A DNA stretch of 21,144 nt from Bacillota bacterium (GCA_023430975.1 JAEYYB010000020.1:1-21144), one strand, 5' to 3'; shown: positions 7,706 through 16,307, numbered from the stretch's first letter. Notes: a model not told the origin generated them from the sequence alone. Numbers and translations: made by a program.

Positions 7706-9037
7706 TTATTTACCTTGAATATTCTTCTTTAACTCACTAACTGCACGTCTTGTCTCGGAGTTTGTTTCAATATCTTCAGCTATTTTTTCACATGCATGTA
7801 TTACTGTTGTATGATCTCTTCCGCCAAACTCGTCACCTATCTTCGGAAGCGACATATCGGTGAGTTCCCTGCAGAGGTACATTGCTATCTGCCTTGGGTA
7901 GGAAATTTCCCTGTTCCTCTTTTTAGATTTAAATTCTTCTATTCTAATATTATAGAATCTGGATACTATATCTTTTATTGAATTACAGTCTATTACTTTG
8001 GTTTTATTATTAGAGAGCATGTCCTTTAAAGCATCGCTTGCCAGATCAATGCTTATTTCACTTTGGGTAAGGGAAGCATAAGCAATAACTCTGTTTAAAG
8101 CACCCTCAAGCTCTCTTATATTTGATGCTATATTATCAGCTATAAAAACCATAATGTCATTTGGAACATCAAGCATTTCAAGCTGGGCCTTTTTTCTTAA
8201 TATAGCTATTCTTGTCTCGAGATCCGGTGGCTGTATATCTGCTATTAATCCCCACTCAAACCTTGAACGAAGTCTTTCTTCCAAGGTTTTTATTTCCTTG
8301 GGAGGTTTATCACTGGAGAGAATAATTTGTTTATTTGATTCATATAGTGCATTAAAGGTATGGAAAAATTCCTCTTGAGTACGTTCTTTTCCGCCTATAA
8401 ACTGAATATCGTCTATCATAAGTACATCTATATTTCTGTACTTAGACCTGAATTCTTCGTTTTTATCATCCTTAATGGCATTGATAAGCTCATTTGTAAA
8501 CTTTTCGGATGACACATACAGTACCTTCTGAGATGGATTCTGCGTCATTATGTAATGACCGATAGCTTGCATAAGATGTGTCTTACCAAGACCAACGCCT
8601 CCATACATGAAAAGAGGGTTGTAAGCTTTTGCCGGCGTCTCGGCTACAGCAAGTGATGCTGCGTGAGCGAAACGATTGCTGTTTCCAACCACAAATGTAT
8701 CGAAGGTGTATTTTGGATTTAATACTGAAATTACTTGATCATCAGATATATTATTAATATCAGAAGAATTCTTTTTAACATCTTCCTGTGAGGGAATTAG
8801 AATGTTAATAGCATATTCCTTGTATGTTAGCTGCTTCACTGCATTTTTTATCAACTTTAAATATCTGCTTTCAAGTATACCCTTATTAAATTCATCAGGC
8901 ACACCAAGATTAATTGCATTTGCTGTCAAAGATAAGGGCTCAATAGAGTTTATCCATGTGTTAAAGCTTATCTCTGTGAGCTCTGTTTTAAGAAGCTCTA
9001 GCGTTTTATTCCATAAATCGGTTAACTGATAACTCAT
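7706..9037 (-). CDS. dnaA: Chromosomal replication initiator DnaA
   Basis: AAA+ ATPase that binds DnaA boxes and melts the origin. The protein is 443 residues from ATG 9037. Domain I (LTDLWNKTLELLKTEL) contacts helicase partners; a variable linker covers about 85-108; the AAA+ core has Walker A GGVGLGKT at 146-153, Walker B LMIDDIQF at 206-213 and sensor SSDKPP at 241-246; domain IV ends with the DNA-binding signature GGRDHTTVIHA at about 405-415. The frame is open ten codons further upstream from GTG 9067, but GGAGG 5 bases before the inner ATG and family alignment fix the start. Flanking DnaA boxes on both sides allow autoregulation. Transcription runs away from rpmH, as usual at this locus. 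Confidence 0.98.
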   Translation of the reverse strand: MSYQLTDLWNKTLELLKTELTEISFNTWINSIEPLSLTANAINLGVPDEFNKGILESRYLKLIKNAVKQLTYKEYAINILIPSQEDVKKNSSDINNISDDQVISVLNPKYTFDTFVVGNSNRFAHAASLAVAETPAKAYNPLFMYGGVGLGKTHLMQAIGHYIMTQNPSQKVLYVSSEKFTNELINAIKDDKNEEFRSKYRNIDVLMIDDIQFIGGKERTQEEFFHTFNALYESNKQIILSSDKPPKEIKTLEERLRSRFEWGLIADIQPPDLETRIAILRKKAQLEMLDVPNDIMVFIADNIASNIRELEGALNRVIAYASLTQSEISIDLASDALKDMLSNNKTKVIDCNSIKDIVSRFYNIRIEEFKSKKRNREISYPRQIAMYLCRELTDMSLPKIGDEFGGRDHTTVIHACEKIAEDIETNSETRRAVSELKKNIQGK

Positions 9038-9157
9038 AAAATCCTCCAAAATAAAGAAAAAATACACAGGTCGTAAAATGTATGTTATGAAAACATTTTT
9101 AAGCCGATGAAGAAAAAAAATAAACCATTATGTAAAAAATAATAGATTTATTTCTTA

Positions 9158-9185
9158 ATACTATTTAGGGAATAAATTTTGTAAA
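9158..9185 (-). promoter_or_regulatory. Candidate dnaA promoter
   Basis: On the minus strand TTTACA (9180-9185), a 16-base spacer and TAGTAT (9158-9163). The leader to the dnaA ATG would be about 115 bases. This is the best match I found, but the spacer is short and AT-rich DNA gives chance hits. Confidence 0.35.
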
Positions 9186-9245
9186 TTCCCAAATTGAATT
9201 GTAAATTATCTTTTGTAAAATTAATTTTTATAGATTATTGACAGG

Positions 9246-9374
9246 TTGTGTATAACTATATACACAATTTTAAAATATTTCAAAGTCAATAAGCATATTA
9301 AATATATCAGACTTTTAATCATTATTCAATAAGATATCCACAAAAATTTTAAGTAAAATTCATATTTATCCACA
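9246..9374. other. DnaA boxes upstream of dnaA
   Basis: Perfect boxes: TTATACACA on the minus strand (9247-9255) and TTATCCACA on the plus strand (9366-9374). One-mismatch boxes: ATATACACA (9258-9266, +) and ATATCCACA (9334-9342, +). The first pair forms a head-to-head inverted repeat with 9-base arms at 9246-9254 and 9259-9267, which could seat two DnaA molecules symmetrically. Confidence 0.8.
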
Positions 9375-9538
9375 ATCAATTTTTTAATATATTCGTTTCC
9401 AGAATATTAAAAAAAATAATAAAAATTAATTTTAAAATATAGATACAAAATGTAGTTATTACTTATATAGGTCTTCAATATTTAGTATTGATACGCTTTA
9501 TATGCAAACTTTGTTTATAGGGCAATAAAAATAGCTTC

Positions 9539-9568
9539 TTGACATGTCTTTATAATATAATATATAAT
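9539..9568 (+). promoter_or_regulatory. rpmH promoter
   Basis: Consensus TTGACA at 9539-9544 and TATAAT at 9563-9568, separated by 18 bases; the strongest protein-gene promoter in the window. It gives rpmH a leader of about 100 bases. Confidence 0.75.
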
Positions 9569-9672
9569 TGGTTTGATTTCTTTAAAATATGAATAAATAT
9601 GAAATATAATTGATTATATATCTTGTATTTATCAAGGTTTTACCGCTTTTATGAAACGGAGGTGTAATTGAA

Positions 9673-9807
9673 ATGTTAAGAACCTATCAACCTAAAAATA
9701 GACAAAGAAAAAAGGAACATGGTTTTAGAAAGAGAATGCGTACTGCTAACGGAAAAAAAGTTTTAAGAAGACGCAGGTTAAAAGGTAGAAAAGTATTAAC
9801 AGCTTAA
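9673..9807 (+). CDS. rpmH: Large-subunit ribosomal protein bL34
   Basis: A 44-residue, very basic protein, MLRTYQPKNRQRKKEHGFRK at the N terminus and RRRRLKGRKVLTA at the end, the standard bL34 length and sequence. It binds 23S rRNA in the 50S subunit. GGAGGTG lies 8 bases upstream of the ATG. It has a consensus promoter and a terminator overlapping its stop codon, so most transcripts should end here, with read-through feeding rnpA at a lower level. This rpmH-rnpA-yidD-yidC-jag order is the usual one next to oriC. Confidence 0.98.
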   Translation: MLRTYQPKNRQRKKEHGFRKRMRTANGKKVLRRRRLKGRKVLTA

Positions 9808-9834
9808 GACCGCAAATTCTGTGGTCTTTTTGTT
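9806..9834 (+). terminator. Terminator/attenuator after rpmH
   Basis: Arms 9806-9813 and 9821-9828 form an 8-bp stem (one G-T pair) with a 7-base loop, followed by a U run. The left arm includes the last bases of the rpmH stop codon. Partial termination here would explain more L34 than RnpA from one promoter. Confidence 0.8.
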
Positions 9835-9918
9835 TAATATATTATAAATTTAGAAATAATTAATATTAAATATATTTTTTAGGTATTTAATTATTATTAT
9901 GAGGATAAATTATAGCTT

Positions 9919-10269
9919 ATGATAGAAACTATTCCTCTTAAAAAAAACCATGAGTTTATGAGGGTCTATAAAAAAGGACGCTTTTATGTCGGTAAGTATA
10001 TTACTTTATATACCCTCTCAAATTATATTGACAAAAACAGACTTGGAATTACTGTGAGCAAAAAAGTTGGAAAGAGTGTTAAAAGAAACAGGATAAGAAG
10101 GTTGGTAAAAGAGAACTACAGGCTGGTTGAAGAACATATTAAACATGGCTTTGACATAGTTTTTGTTGTAAGATCTTCTGAAGATATGCCTGGTTTTTTT
10201 GAAATAAAAAAGGAAATGAAATATTTGTTAAAGAAACTTAATATATTTGAACAGGAGAAAATTAATTGA
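9919..10269 (+). CDS. rnpA: Ribonuclease P protein component
   Basis: Small basic protein (116 residues) that binds the RNase P RNA and helps it recognise the 5' leader of pre-tRNA. The N terminus IPLKKNHEFMRVYKKGRFYVG and the central RNR motif, SVKRNRIRRLVKENYR, are characteristic. ATG 9919 follows GAGGA at 9901-9905, with slightly long spacing. The stop codon overlaps the yidD start by 3 bases (TTGA), so the two are likely translationally coupled. Confidence 0.97.
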   Translation: MIETIPLKKNHEFMRVYKKGRFYVGKYITLYTLSNYIDKNRLGITVSKKVGKSVKRNRIRRLVKENYRLVEEHIKHGFDIVFVVRSSEDMPGFFEIKKEMKYLLKKLNIFEQEKIN

Positions 10270-10478
10270 TAAAAAGTTTTTTAATATATTTAATAAAATT
10301 TTATCAAAAGTGTATTTCACCTTTAAAAAGGCCGAGTTGTAGATTTTATCCTACCTGTTCACAATATGCTGTAGAATCAATTAAGAAATATGGTGCTTTT
10401 ATAGGTGCACTGAAATCGGTGAAAAGGATAGCTAAATGTCACCCTTTTCATCCAGGAGGATATGACCCAGTAAAGTAA
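10266..10478 (+). CDS. yidD: Membrane protein insertion efficiency factor YidD
   Basis: A 70-residue protein of the YidD family, encoded as usual between rnpA and yidC. It has an N-terminal amphipathic or hydrophobic helix (IKSFLIYLIKFYQKCISPL), the cysteine block CRFYPTCSQYA, and the C-terminal HPFHPGGYDPV motif. It associates with the inner face of the membrane and aids YidC-dependent insertion. The start is TTG, with AGGAG 8 bases upstream and overlapping the rnpA stop; no ATG is available before the conserved region. Coupling to rnpA translation is expected. Confidence 0.93.
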   Translation: MIKSFLIYLIKFYQKCISPLKRPSCRFYPTCSQYAVESIKKYGAFIGALKSVKRIAKCHPFHPGGYDPVK

Positions 10479-10501
10479 GAATAAGGAGTAGTTTATAAAA
10501 T

Positions 10502-11338
10502 ATGTTAGATTTTATTGCAAAACCTTTTGGAGATATATTGTACTTTATTTATAATAATTTAGCTTTTAAATCATACGGCATAGCTATTATTATATTTACA
10601 ATATTTGTAAAAATTATACTTTTGCCATTAATGATTAAACAATATAATAATATGGCAAAAATGCAGGAATTAGGCCCAAAATTAAAGGAAATTCAGACTA
10701 AGTATAAAAATGACAAGGAAAAGCTTCAACAGGAAAGCATGAAGCTATATCAGGAAAACAACTATAATCCTATGGGAGGTTGTTTACCTTTATTAATTCA
10801 GATGCCTATATTGCTTGCTTTATGGCAGGTTATTCAAAAGCCATTAAGATATATGATAGATATGGCACCTGAAACAATTGATAAATTAGCAAATGTATTT
10901 AAATTACCGAACAATGGTTATATAGAAATTGGAATTATTAAAAATTTTGATATAAATAAAATTGGAGATATTATAACTATAGATATTGCAAATGTAATAA
11001 AAGGTATGGAGAAAGGGTTTAACTTTTTAGGAGTTAATCTTGGAACAGTTCCCTCACATGACTATAAAACAGCACCTTTACTTTTATTGATACCGATTTT
11101 AGCAGCTGCAACTACATATATATCTACTAAATTATCCATGGTTACATCTACTACACCAATGGATAACCCAATGCAAAAGTCTATGATGTTTATAGGACCC
11201 ATGATGACTTTGTTTTTCTCCTTTTCGTTCCCAGCAGGTATGGGCCTTTATTGGATAGTAGGTGGTGTTTTTCAGATTTTCCAACAGATGTTTATTAATA
11301 AACTAATGGCAAAAAAGAAGGAGGTTCAGAACGCATAA
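10502..11338 (+). CDS. yidC: Membrane protein insertase YidC/SpoIIIJ
   Basis: YidC/Oxa1/Alb3-type insertase of 278 residues that integrates membrane proteins with or without SecYEG. It has five likely membrane segments: about 22-45, then after a charged cytoplasmic loop (coiled-coil-like KMQELGPKLKEIQTKYKND) 96-112, and the remaining three in the C-terminal half, including the GPMMTLFFSFSFPAGMGLYW block. A positive residue in the first core segment, K37, sits where Bacillus SpoIIIJ has its essential arginine. There is no lipobox signal peptide of the Bacillus type, and the N terminus starts MLDFIAKPFGDILYFIY. AAGGAG precedes ATG by 13 bases. The jag ATG follows the stop codon directly. Confidence 0.96.
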   Translation: MLDFIAKPFGDILYFIYNNLAFKSYGIAIIIFTIFVKIILLPLMIKQYNNMAKMQELGPKLKEIQTKYKNDKEKLQQESMKLYQENNYNPMGGCLPLLIQMPILLALWQVIQKPLRYMIDMAPETIDKLANVFKLPNNGYIEIGIIKNFDINKIGDIITIDIANVIKGMEKGFNFLGVNLGTVPSHDYKTAPLLLLIPILAAATTYISTKLSMVTSTTPMDNPMQKSMMFIGPMMTLFFSFSFPAGMGLYWIVGGVFQIFQQMFINKLMAKKKEVQNA

Positions 11339-11959
11339 ATGGCTTATTCTATAGAAAAAACTGCAAAAACAGTACAGGAAGCTGTTTCATTGGCTTTGGA
11401 AGAACTTAATCTTAATGAAGATAAAGTTGATATTGAAGTACTTGATGAAGGTAATAAAGGTATTTTCGGGATAATTGGAAACAAGATGGCCAAAGTTAGG
11501 GTTACTGTTCGTGAGTCTAAGGGAGATAAGGCCAAAAAGTTTCTATATGAATTGTTTGAAAAGATGAAAGTTACGGCTGAAATTGAACTTTCAGAAATAG
11601 ATGATGCAGTTACTTTAAATATTAAAGGTAATGATATAGGTATTTTGATAGGAAGAAGAGGAGAAACCCTTGATTCTATTCAATATCTGTCAAGCCTTGT
11701 TATTAATAAGGACAATGACGACTATAAAAGAGTTGTTGTTGATGTAGAAAACTATAGAATGAAAAGGGAAGAAACCCTCGTAAATCTTGCAAACAGGCTT
11801 GCAGACAGGGTTGTAAAGTATAGAAAGAACATTACCCTTGAGCCTATGAACCCATATGAAAGAAGAGTTATACATTCTACTCTTCAAAATAATAACAGCG
11901 TTAGAACTTATAGTGTTGGAGATGAGCCAAACAGAAAAGTTGTAATAACTATGAAATAA
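11339..11959 (+). CDS. jag: RNA-binding protein Jag/KhpB
   Basis: A 206-residue three-domain RNA-binding protein. Jag-N covers about 1-55 (ends EVLDEGNKGIFGIIG), a KH-type domain has the GxxG loop GRRG at 105-108, and the R3H domain has R175-x3-H179 within NPYERRVIHS. Jag (KhpB, EloR) forms a complex with KhpA and affects cell-wall elongation and division in streptococci; the clostridial role is inferred. Its ATG touches the yidC stop, and its ribosome binding site (AAGGAGG) lies in the yidC coding end, indicating translational coupling. Confidence 0.94.
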   Translation: MAYSIEKTAKTVQEAVSLALEELNLNEDKVDIEVLDEGNKGIFGIIGNKMAKVRVTVRESKGDKAKKFLYELFEKMKVTAEIELSEIDDAVTLNIKGNDIGILIGRRGETLDSIQYLSSLVINKDNDDYKRVVVDVENYRMKREETLVNLANRLADRVVKYRKNITLEPMNPYERRVIHSTLQNNNSVRTYSVGDEPNRKVVITMK

Positions 11960-11961
11960 GT

Positions 11962-12021
11962 AATTACTAAAATATTACTAAGGAATTACTAAAATATTAA
12001 TAATTAATAATTAATAATTAA
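11962..12021 (+). repeat. Short direct repeats in the jag-mnmE spacer
   Basis: AATTACTAAAATATTA occurs at 11962-11977 and again at 11984-11999 (22-base period), followed by TTAATAA repeated about 3.6 times over 11997-12021. Low-complexity slippage products; no function apparent. Confidence 0.75.
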
Positions 12022-12040
12022 AGATTTTGTTTGATATTAT

Positions 12041-12068
12041 AAGGCTCAGGAGGCTACTCTTGGGCCTT
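12041..12068 (+). terminator. Stem-loop before mnmE (terminator or leader hairpin)
   Basis: Arms 12041-12052 and 12057-12068 pair over 12 bases, including G-T pairs, around a GCTA loop, the most GC-rich hairpin in this spacer. Only a short T run follows (CCTTTAATT), so termination may be partial. It separates the rpmH-jag group from mnmE and lies 32 bases before the mnmE start, so it could also be in the mnmE leader. Confidence 0.55.
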
Positions 12069-12100
12069 TAATTGAGAAGTTTAAAGAAGGAGAATACTTT

Positions 12101-13474
12101 ATGGAAGATACTATAGCTGCCATATCAACGCCTCCGGGTACAGGAGGAATTGGAATAATAAGAATAAGCGGTGAAAATTCTTTTAAAATAGCCTCAAGAA
12201 TTTTTAAGGGAGCTGTAGAATTTGAAAGTATTAAAACTCATACAATAAACTACGGTAAGATTGTTGATCCTTCAAGCAATGAGACTCTTGATGAGGTGCT
12301 GGTATCAAAAATGAAAAAACCTGCATCCTTTACAAAAGAGGATGTTGTTGAGATAAACTGCCATGGAGGAGTAGTTGTATTAAGAAAGATACTAGGGCTA
12401 ATTGTTAAGGAAGGTGCCCGTATAGCGGAACCAGGGGAGTTTACCAAAAGAGCTTTTTTAAATGGCAGGATAGATTTATCCCAGGCGGAGGCTGTAATTG
12501 ATCTAATTAATTCAAAGACTGATGCTGGATCTAAAGCAGCACTTAGTCAGTTGGAAGGTAAACTTTCAAAGAAGCTTAAGGAAGTAAGGGAAAAGCTTAT
12601 AGAGCTTATTGCTCATATTGAAGTTACAGTTGACTACCCTGAACATGATATTGAGGAAATAACAGGGGATATGGTTTATGAAAGCTTAAAGCCTATAAAG
12701 ACTCTTATTCATAATATTTCAGATACATTTGAAAATGGAAGAATGATTAGGGAAGGTTTGAATGTTGTTATTGTAGGAAGGCCTAATGTGGGAAAGTCAT
12801 CTCTTCTAAATGAACTCAGCGGTAAAAACAAAGCCATTGTAACTGATATTCCCGGTACAACTAGAGACATAATTGAAGAATACATAAATATAAACGGCAT
12901 ACCTATAAAGCTCATCGATACCGCAGGCATAAGAGAGACAGAAGATGTAGTTGAGAGGATTGGGGTAGAGAGAGCAAAAAAAGCAGTTGATGAAGCAGAC
13001 CTAACTATAATGATGATTGATGCTGAGTCAGGAATAATAAGTGAAGATATTGAAATATTTAATGAAGTAAGGAATAAAAGAAATATTGTAATATTAAATA
13101 AGATTGATATATCAAGCAATGATAAGATAAAAGAAATTGAGAATTATTTTAAAGAATATAGTTTAATTAAGGTATCAATAAAGACAGGCAGTGGAATAGA
13201 GAAAATTGAGGAAGAATTAACAGGGCTCTTTAATAAAGGCAGTCTTAGATTAAATGATGAAATTCTCCTTACAAATATAAGACATAAAAGTATGATTGAC
13301 AAGTGTATGATAAGTATTGATAGTGCACTATCTGCATATGAAGGCGGAATGCCTCTTGATATGATTACCATAGACATCAAGGACGCGGCTTATTATATTG
13401 GGCAGATAACAGGAGAGTCAGTAAATGAGCAGGTTCTCAATGAGATTTTTAAAAGATTTTGTATTGGAAAATAG
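12101..13474 (+). CDS. mnmE: tRNA modification GTPase MnmE
   Basis: With MnmG, installs the (carboxymethyl)aminomethyl group at C5 of wobble U34 in certain tRNAs. The 457-residue protein has an N-terminal folate-binding domain (DTIAAISTPPGTGGIGIIRISG), a helical domain, and an inserted G domain: G1 GRPNVGKS at 226-233, the TTRD element at 253-256, DTAG at 273-276 and NKID at 333-336. It ends with the diagnostic FCIGK whose cysteine is essential for modification. AAGGAG precedes ATG. It is followed by mnmG after 14 bases, as expected for partners. Confidence 0.98.
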   Translation: MEDTIAAISTPPGTGGIGIIRISGENSFKIASRIFKGAVEFESIKTHTINYGKIVDPSSNETLDEVLVSKMKKPASFTKEDVVEINCHGGVVVLRKILGLIVKEGARIAEPGEFTKRAFLNGRIDLSQAEAVIDLINSKTDAGSKAALSQLEGKLSKKLKEVREKLIELIAHIEVTVDYPEHDIEEITGDMVYESLKPIKTLIHNISDTFENGRMIREGLNVVIVGRPNVGKSSLLNELSGKNKAIVTDIPGTTRDIIEEYININGIPIKLIDTAGIRETEDVVERIGVERAKKAVDEADLTIMMIDAESGIISEDIEIFNEVRNKRNIVILNKIDISSNDKIKEIENYFKEYSLIKVSIKTGSGIEKIEEELTGLFNKGSLRLNDEILLTNIRHKSMIDKCMISIDSALSAYEGGMPLDMITIDIKDAAYYIGQITGESVNEQVLNEIFKRFCIGK

Positions 13475-13488
13475 AAGGGGTTTTAGCT

Positions 13489-15399
13489 ATGGATTATGAA
13501 GCAGGTTATTATGATGTTGTAGTTGTTGGGGCTGGACATGCCGGCTGTGAAGCAGCATTGGCATCGGCAAGGATGGGATGCAAAACAGCTGTATTTGCCA
13601 TTAATCTTGACAGTATAGCCAATATGCCATGTAACCCTAGTATTGGAGGTACTGCTAAGGGTCACCTTGTTAGAGAAGTTGATGCACTTGGCGGAGAGAT
13701 GGGGAAAAACACAGATAAGACATTTATTCAGTCAAAGATATTGAACTCAGCTAAGGGACCTGCAGTTTTTTCGCTGCGTGCTCAGGTTGATAGAAGAAAA
13801 TATCAGATTGAGATGAAGCACACAATGGAAAAACAGGATAATCTGGATATAAAGCAGGCTGAAATAATTGATCTTCTATCTGATACTGATAAAAACGGAA
13901 AAAAGAGAATAATTGGAGTTAAGACCCATACTGGTGCTATATTCAGGTGTAAGGCGGTGGTACTTACTACCGGAACATATTTAAAAGCAAGAATTATAAT
14001 TGGAGATGTGAGCTACAGTGGTGGACCCGATGGCTTGTTCCCGGCAAATAAGCTTTCTGACAGCCTTAAGGAGCTTGGTGTAGAGCTTTTCAGGTTTAAG
14101 ACAGGAACTCCTGCACGTATAAACCAAAGGAGTGTAGACTTTTTCAAGATGGTTGAACAGCCAGGTGATGATAGGATTGTACCTTTTTCGTTTGAGGTTG
14201 AAGAAATTAATATTGAGCAGGTATCATGCTGGCTGACACATACTACTGAAGAAACCCATAATATAATTAAAGAAAACCTTCACCGCTCCCCTCTTTATTC
14301 CGGTGATATAAAGGGTGTTGGACCAAGGTATTGCCCTTCAATAGAGGACAAGGTGGTGAGGTTCGCAGACAAGGAAAGTCATCAGATTTTTGTTGAGCCT
14401 ATGGGGCTTGGTACACAGGAAATGTACCTGCAGGGTATGTCAAGCAGTCTCCCTGAGGATGTTCAGATTAAAATGGTTAAATCCTTACCGGGTCTTGAGA
14501 ACGTATCCATCATGAGAAGTGCATATGCCATAGAATATGATTGTATTAATGCAACACAGCTTAATCTTAATTTGGAAGCTAAGGATATAGATGGTTTATT
14601 TTCAGCAGGACAGATTAATGGAAGTTCCGGCTATGAAGAGGCTGCAGCTCAAGGTCTTATTGCTGGAATTAATTCGGCTTTAAAGATACAGGGCAAAGAA
14701 CCTCTAATAATAGATAGATCTGAAGGATATATAGGAGTCCTTATTGATGACCTTGTGACAAAAGGAACAAAGGAGCCATATAGGATGATGACATCTAGAT
14801 CGGAATACAGGCTTCTTTTAAGGCAGGATAATGCAGATTTAAGGCTCACTCCCATTGGGTATAAAGTGGGACTTGTTAGTGAAGAAAGGTTTAAAAGATT
14901 TGAGGAAAAAAGAGATAAGATTAACAGGGAAATAGAAAGAATAGAAAAAAAGGTAATTCCTCCAAGTGAGAAAGTAAATACATTTTTGGAGAAGATGAAC
15001 AGCACGCCTTTAAAAAGCGGTGCAAAACTTTCGGAGTTATTACGCCGTCCTGAACTTAATTATGAGGCCCTTTCGGAAATAGATGAAAGGGAGGAAAAAT
15101 TAAGTATTGCCATAAAGGAGCAGGTTGAAATATCTATCAAATATGATGGTTATATAAAAAGGCAGCTTATGCAGGTTGACCAGTTTAAGAGGCTTGAAAA
15201 GAGAAAGCTTCAAAAGGATATAAACTATTTGGAGATAGATGGGCTCAGGATTGAAGCAAGGCAGAAGTTAAGCGAAATTAAACCTGATTCGATAGGACAG
15301 GCTTCCAGGATAACAGGAGTTTCTCCTGCTGATATATCCGTTCTTTTGGTTTATATGGAGCAAAGAAACAGGAACAGGAGGAACCAGGATAATGAGTAA
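13489..15399 (+). CDS. mnmG: tRNA uridine-5-carboxymethylaminomethyl synthesis enzyme MnmG
   Basis: FAD-dependent partner of MnmE (also called GidA) that acts on U34 of tRNA. The FAD-binding motif GAGHAGCEAALASARMG starts at residue 14; NPSIGGTAKGHLVREVDALGG, a long central domain and the helical C-terminal tail that contacts MnmE follow. The frame opens at TTG 13459 inside mnmE, but AGAAGGGG stands 8 bases before ATG 13489, and the resulting 636 residues match the family. Its last codons contain the rsmG ribosome binding site, and the two genes overlap by 8 bases. Confidence 0.97.
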   Translation: MDYEAGYYDVVVVGAGHAGCEAALASARMGCKTAVFAINLDSIANMPCNPSIGGTAKGHLVREVDALGGEMGKNTDKTFIQSKILNSAKGPAVFSLRAQVDRRKYQIEMKHTMEKQDNLDIKQAEIIDLLSDTDKNGKKRIIGVKTHTGAIFRCKAVVLTTGTYLKARIIIGDVSYSGGPDGLFPANKLSDSLKELGVELFRFKTGTPARINQRSVDFFKMVEQPGDDRIVPFSFEVEEINIEQVSCWLTHTTEETHNIIKENLHRSPLYSGDIKGVGPRYCPSIEDKVVRFADKESHQIFVEPMGLGTQEMYLQGMSSSLPEDVQIKMVKSLPGLENVSIMRSAYAIEYDCINATQLNLNLEAKDIDGLFSAGQINGSSGYEEAAAQGLIAGINSALKIQGKEPLIIDRSEGYIGVLIDDLVTKGTKEPYRMMTSRSEYRLLLRQDNADLRLTPIGYKVGLVSEERFKRFEEKRDKINREIERIEKKVIPPSEKVNTFLEKMNSTPLKSGAKLSELLRRPELNYEALSEIDEREEKLSIAIKEQVEISIKYDGYIKRQLMQVDQFKRLEKRKLQKDINYLEIDGLRIEARQKLSEIKPDSIGQASRITGVSPADISVLLVYMEQRNRNRRNQDNE

Positions 15400-16111
15400 T
15401 GATATAGTAAACATGCTGATAGAAGGATCGAAGGAGTTTTCTGTTTCACTTACAGAAATTCAAATTCAAGGATTAATTAAGTACAAGGATATTTTAAAAG
15501 AATGGAATCAAAAGATTAATCTTACTGCTATTGAAGATGATAAGGAAATAATAATAAAGCATTTTATTGATTCACTTAGTATTATTCCATATCTGGAAAA
15601 CAAGGAAATAAAACTTATTGATGTAGGAACGGGAGGAGGCTTTCCAGGGATACCGGTTAAAATAGCCTTCGATAAAATAAATGTAACACTTCTTGACTCT
15701 TTGGATAAGAGGATAAAGTTTTTAAATAATGTTATAAGTGAGCTGAAGCTTCAAGGTATAAGGGCATGTCATGGGAGGGCAGAGGATTTTGGTATGATGG
15801 AAGAAAACAGAGAAAAATACGATGTTGCTACTGCAAGGGCAGTTGCTAATCTTCCTGTGCTTTTGGAGTATTGTCTGCCTTTTGTTAAAGTAGGAGGGAT
15901 TTTTATTGCAATGAAGGGAAGCAGCACTGAAGAAGTAGATGCTTCAAATAAAGCACTTGATGTGTTAGGCGGAAAAATTGAAAAGATAGAAAATATTAAT
16001 CTGCCATTTACTGATGCTGTAAGAAATATAGTTATTGTTAAGAAAATTAAAAGTACTCCGAAAAAATATCCCAGAAAAGCAGGAAAGCCGACAAAAGAGC
16101 CAATATTATAG
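15392..16111 (+). CDS. rsmG: 16S rRNA (guanine527-N7)-methyltransferase RsmG
   Basis: S-adenosylmethionine-dependent methyltransferase that makes m7G527 in the 530 loop of 16S rRNA (also called GidB). The Rossmann SAM motif DVGTGGGFPG lies at 77-86, with ARAVANLPVLLEYCLPF and AMKG further on; 239 residues is the normal length. AGGAG 10 bases before ATG lies inside mnmG, and the 8-base overlap suggests coupling. Loss of this enzyme gives low-level streptomycin resistance in other bacteria; nothing here suggests inactivation. The C terminus is basic and proline-rich (STPKKYPRKAGKPTKEP). Repeat copy B begins about 36 bases after the stop. Confidence 0.97.
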   Translation: MSNDIVNMLIEGSKEFSVSLTEIQIQGLIKYKDILKEWNQKINLTAIEDDKEIIIKHFIDSLSIIPYLENKEIKLIDVGTGGGFPGIPVKIAFDKINVTLLDSLDKRIKFLNNVISELKLQGIRACHGRAEDFGMMEENREKYDVATARAVANLPVLLEYCLPFVKVGGIFIAMKGSSTEEVDASNKALDVLGGKIEKIENINLPFTDAVRNIVIVKKIKSTPKKYPRKAGKPTKEPIL

Positions 16112-16146
16112 TTTGCATGTCTTTATAAATGACTAAAATATTATTT

Positions 16147-16249
16147 ATCTATATTAAAAGTGCTAATAATCTTACATTTGGCGGAGCAAATAACGAACGG
16201 TTCAACGGGATTTGCGACAGACAAATGTAATAGATTTATCACTTTTAAT
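16147..16249 (-). repeat. Palindromic intergenic repeat, copy B
   Basis: Core 16153-16249 is the inverted copy of the same element. Terminal inverted repeats ATTAAAAGTG (16153-16162) and CACTTTTAAT (16240-16249) are perfect. In reverse complement the 97-base core matches copy C with 5 differences and no indel (about 95%). The outer TCTATAT extension survives only on the left side. It is opposite in orientation to copy C relative to the upstream gene, so its position after genes is not strand-specific. Confidence 0.92.
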
Positions 16250-16273
16250 CTAAAAAGTTATATAATGTCTATT

Positions 16274-16307
16274 AATTTTTGCGGGTTTTTAAATAGCCCG
16301 CAAAAAT
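16274..16307. other. Hairpin after rsmG with reversed A/T flanks
   Basis: GCGGG (16281-16285) and CCCGC (16297-16301) pair, extended by five or six T-A pairs on the outside. The 5' flank is T-rich and the 3' flank A-rich, the opposite of an intrinsic terminator on both strands. It may still limit read-through or protect the 3' end of the rsmG transcript after the polymerase stops elsewhere. Confidence 0.6.

Larger units (their letters stand above)
9038..9672. other. oriC: Origin-containing spacer between dnaA and rpmH
   Basis: A 635-base, very AT-rich divergent spacer with no coding frame. It holds the candidate dnaA promoter (9158-9185, minus), a GGGAAT/ATTCCC inverted repeat at about 9168-9190 that overlaps it, the DnaA-box group at 9246-9374, an extremely AT-rich tract at about 9376-9440 that could unwind, and the rpmH promoter (9539-9568, plus). 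All genes read outward from here on both sides, matching replication direction. Confidence 0.85.

Noticed and set aside
12709..13119. Long minus-strand open frame inside mnmE
   Set aside because: Shadow of the G-domain coding sequence; low-complexity Ser/Ile/Leu-rich translation typical of the antisense of AT-rich genes.
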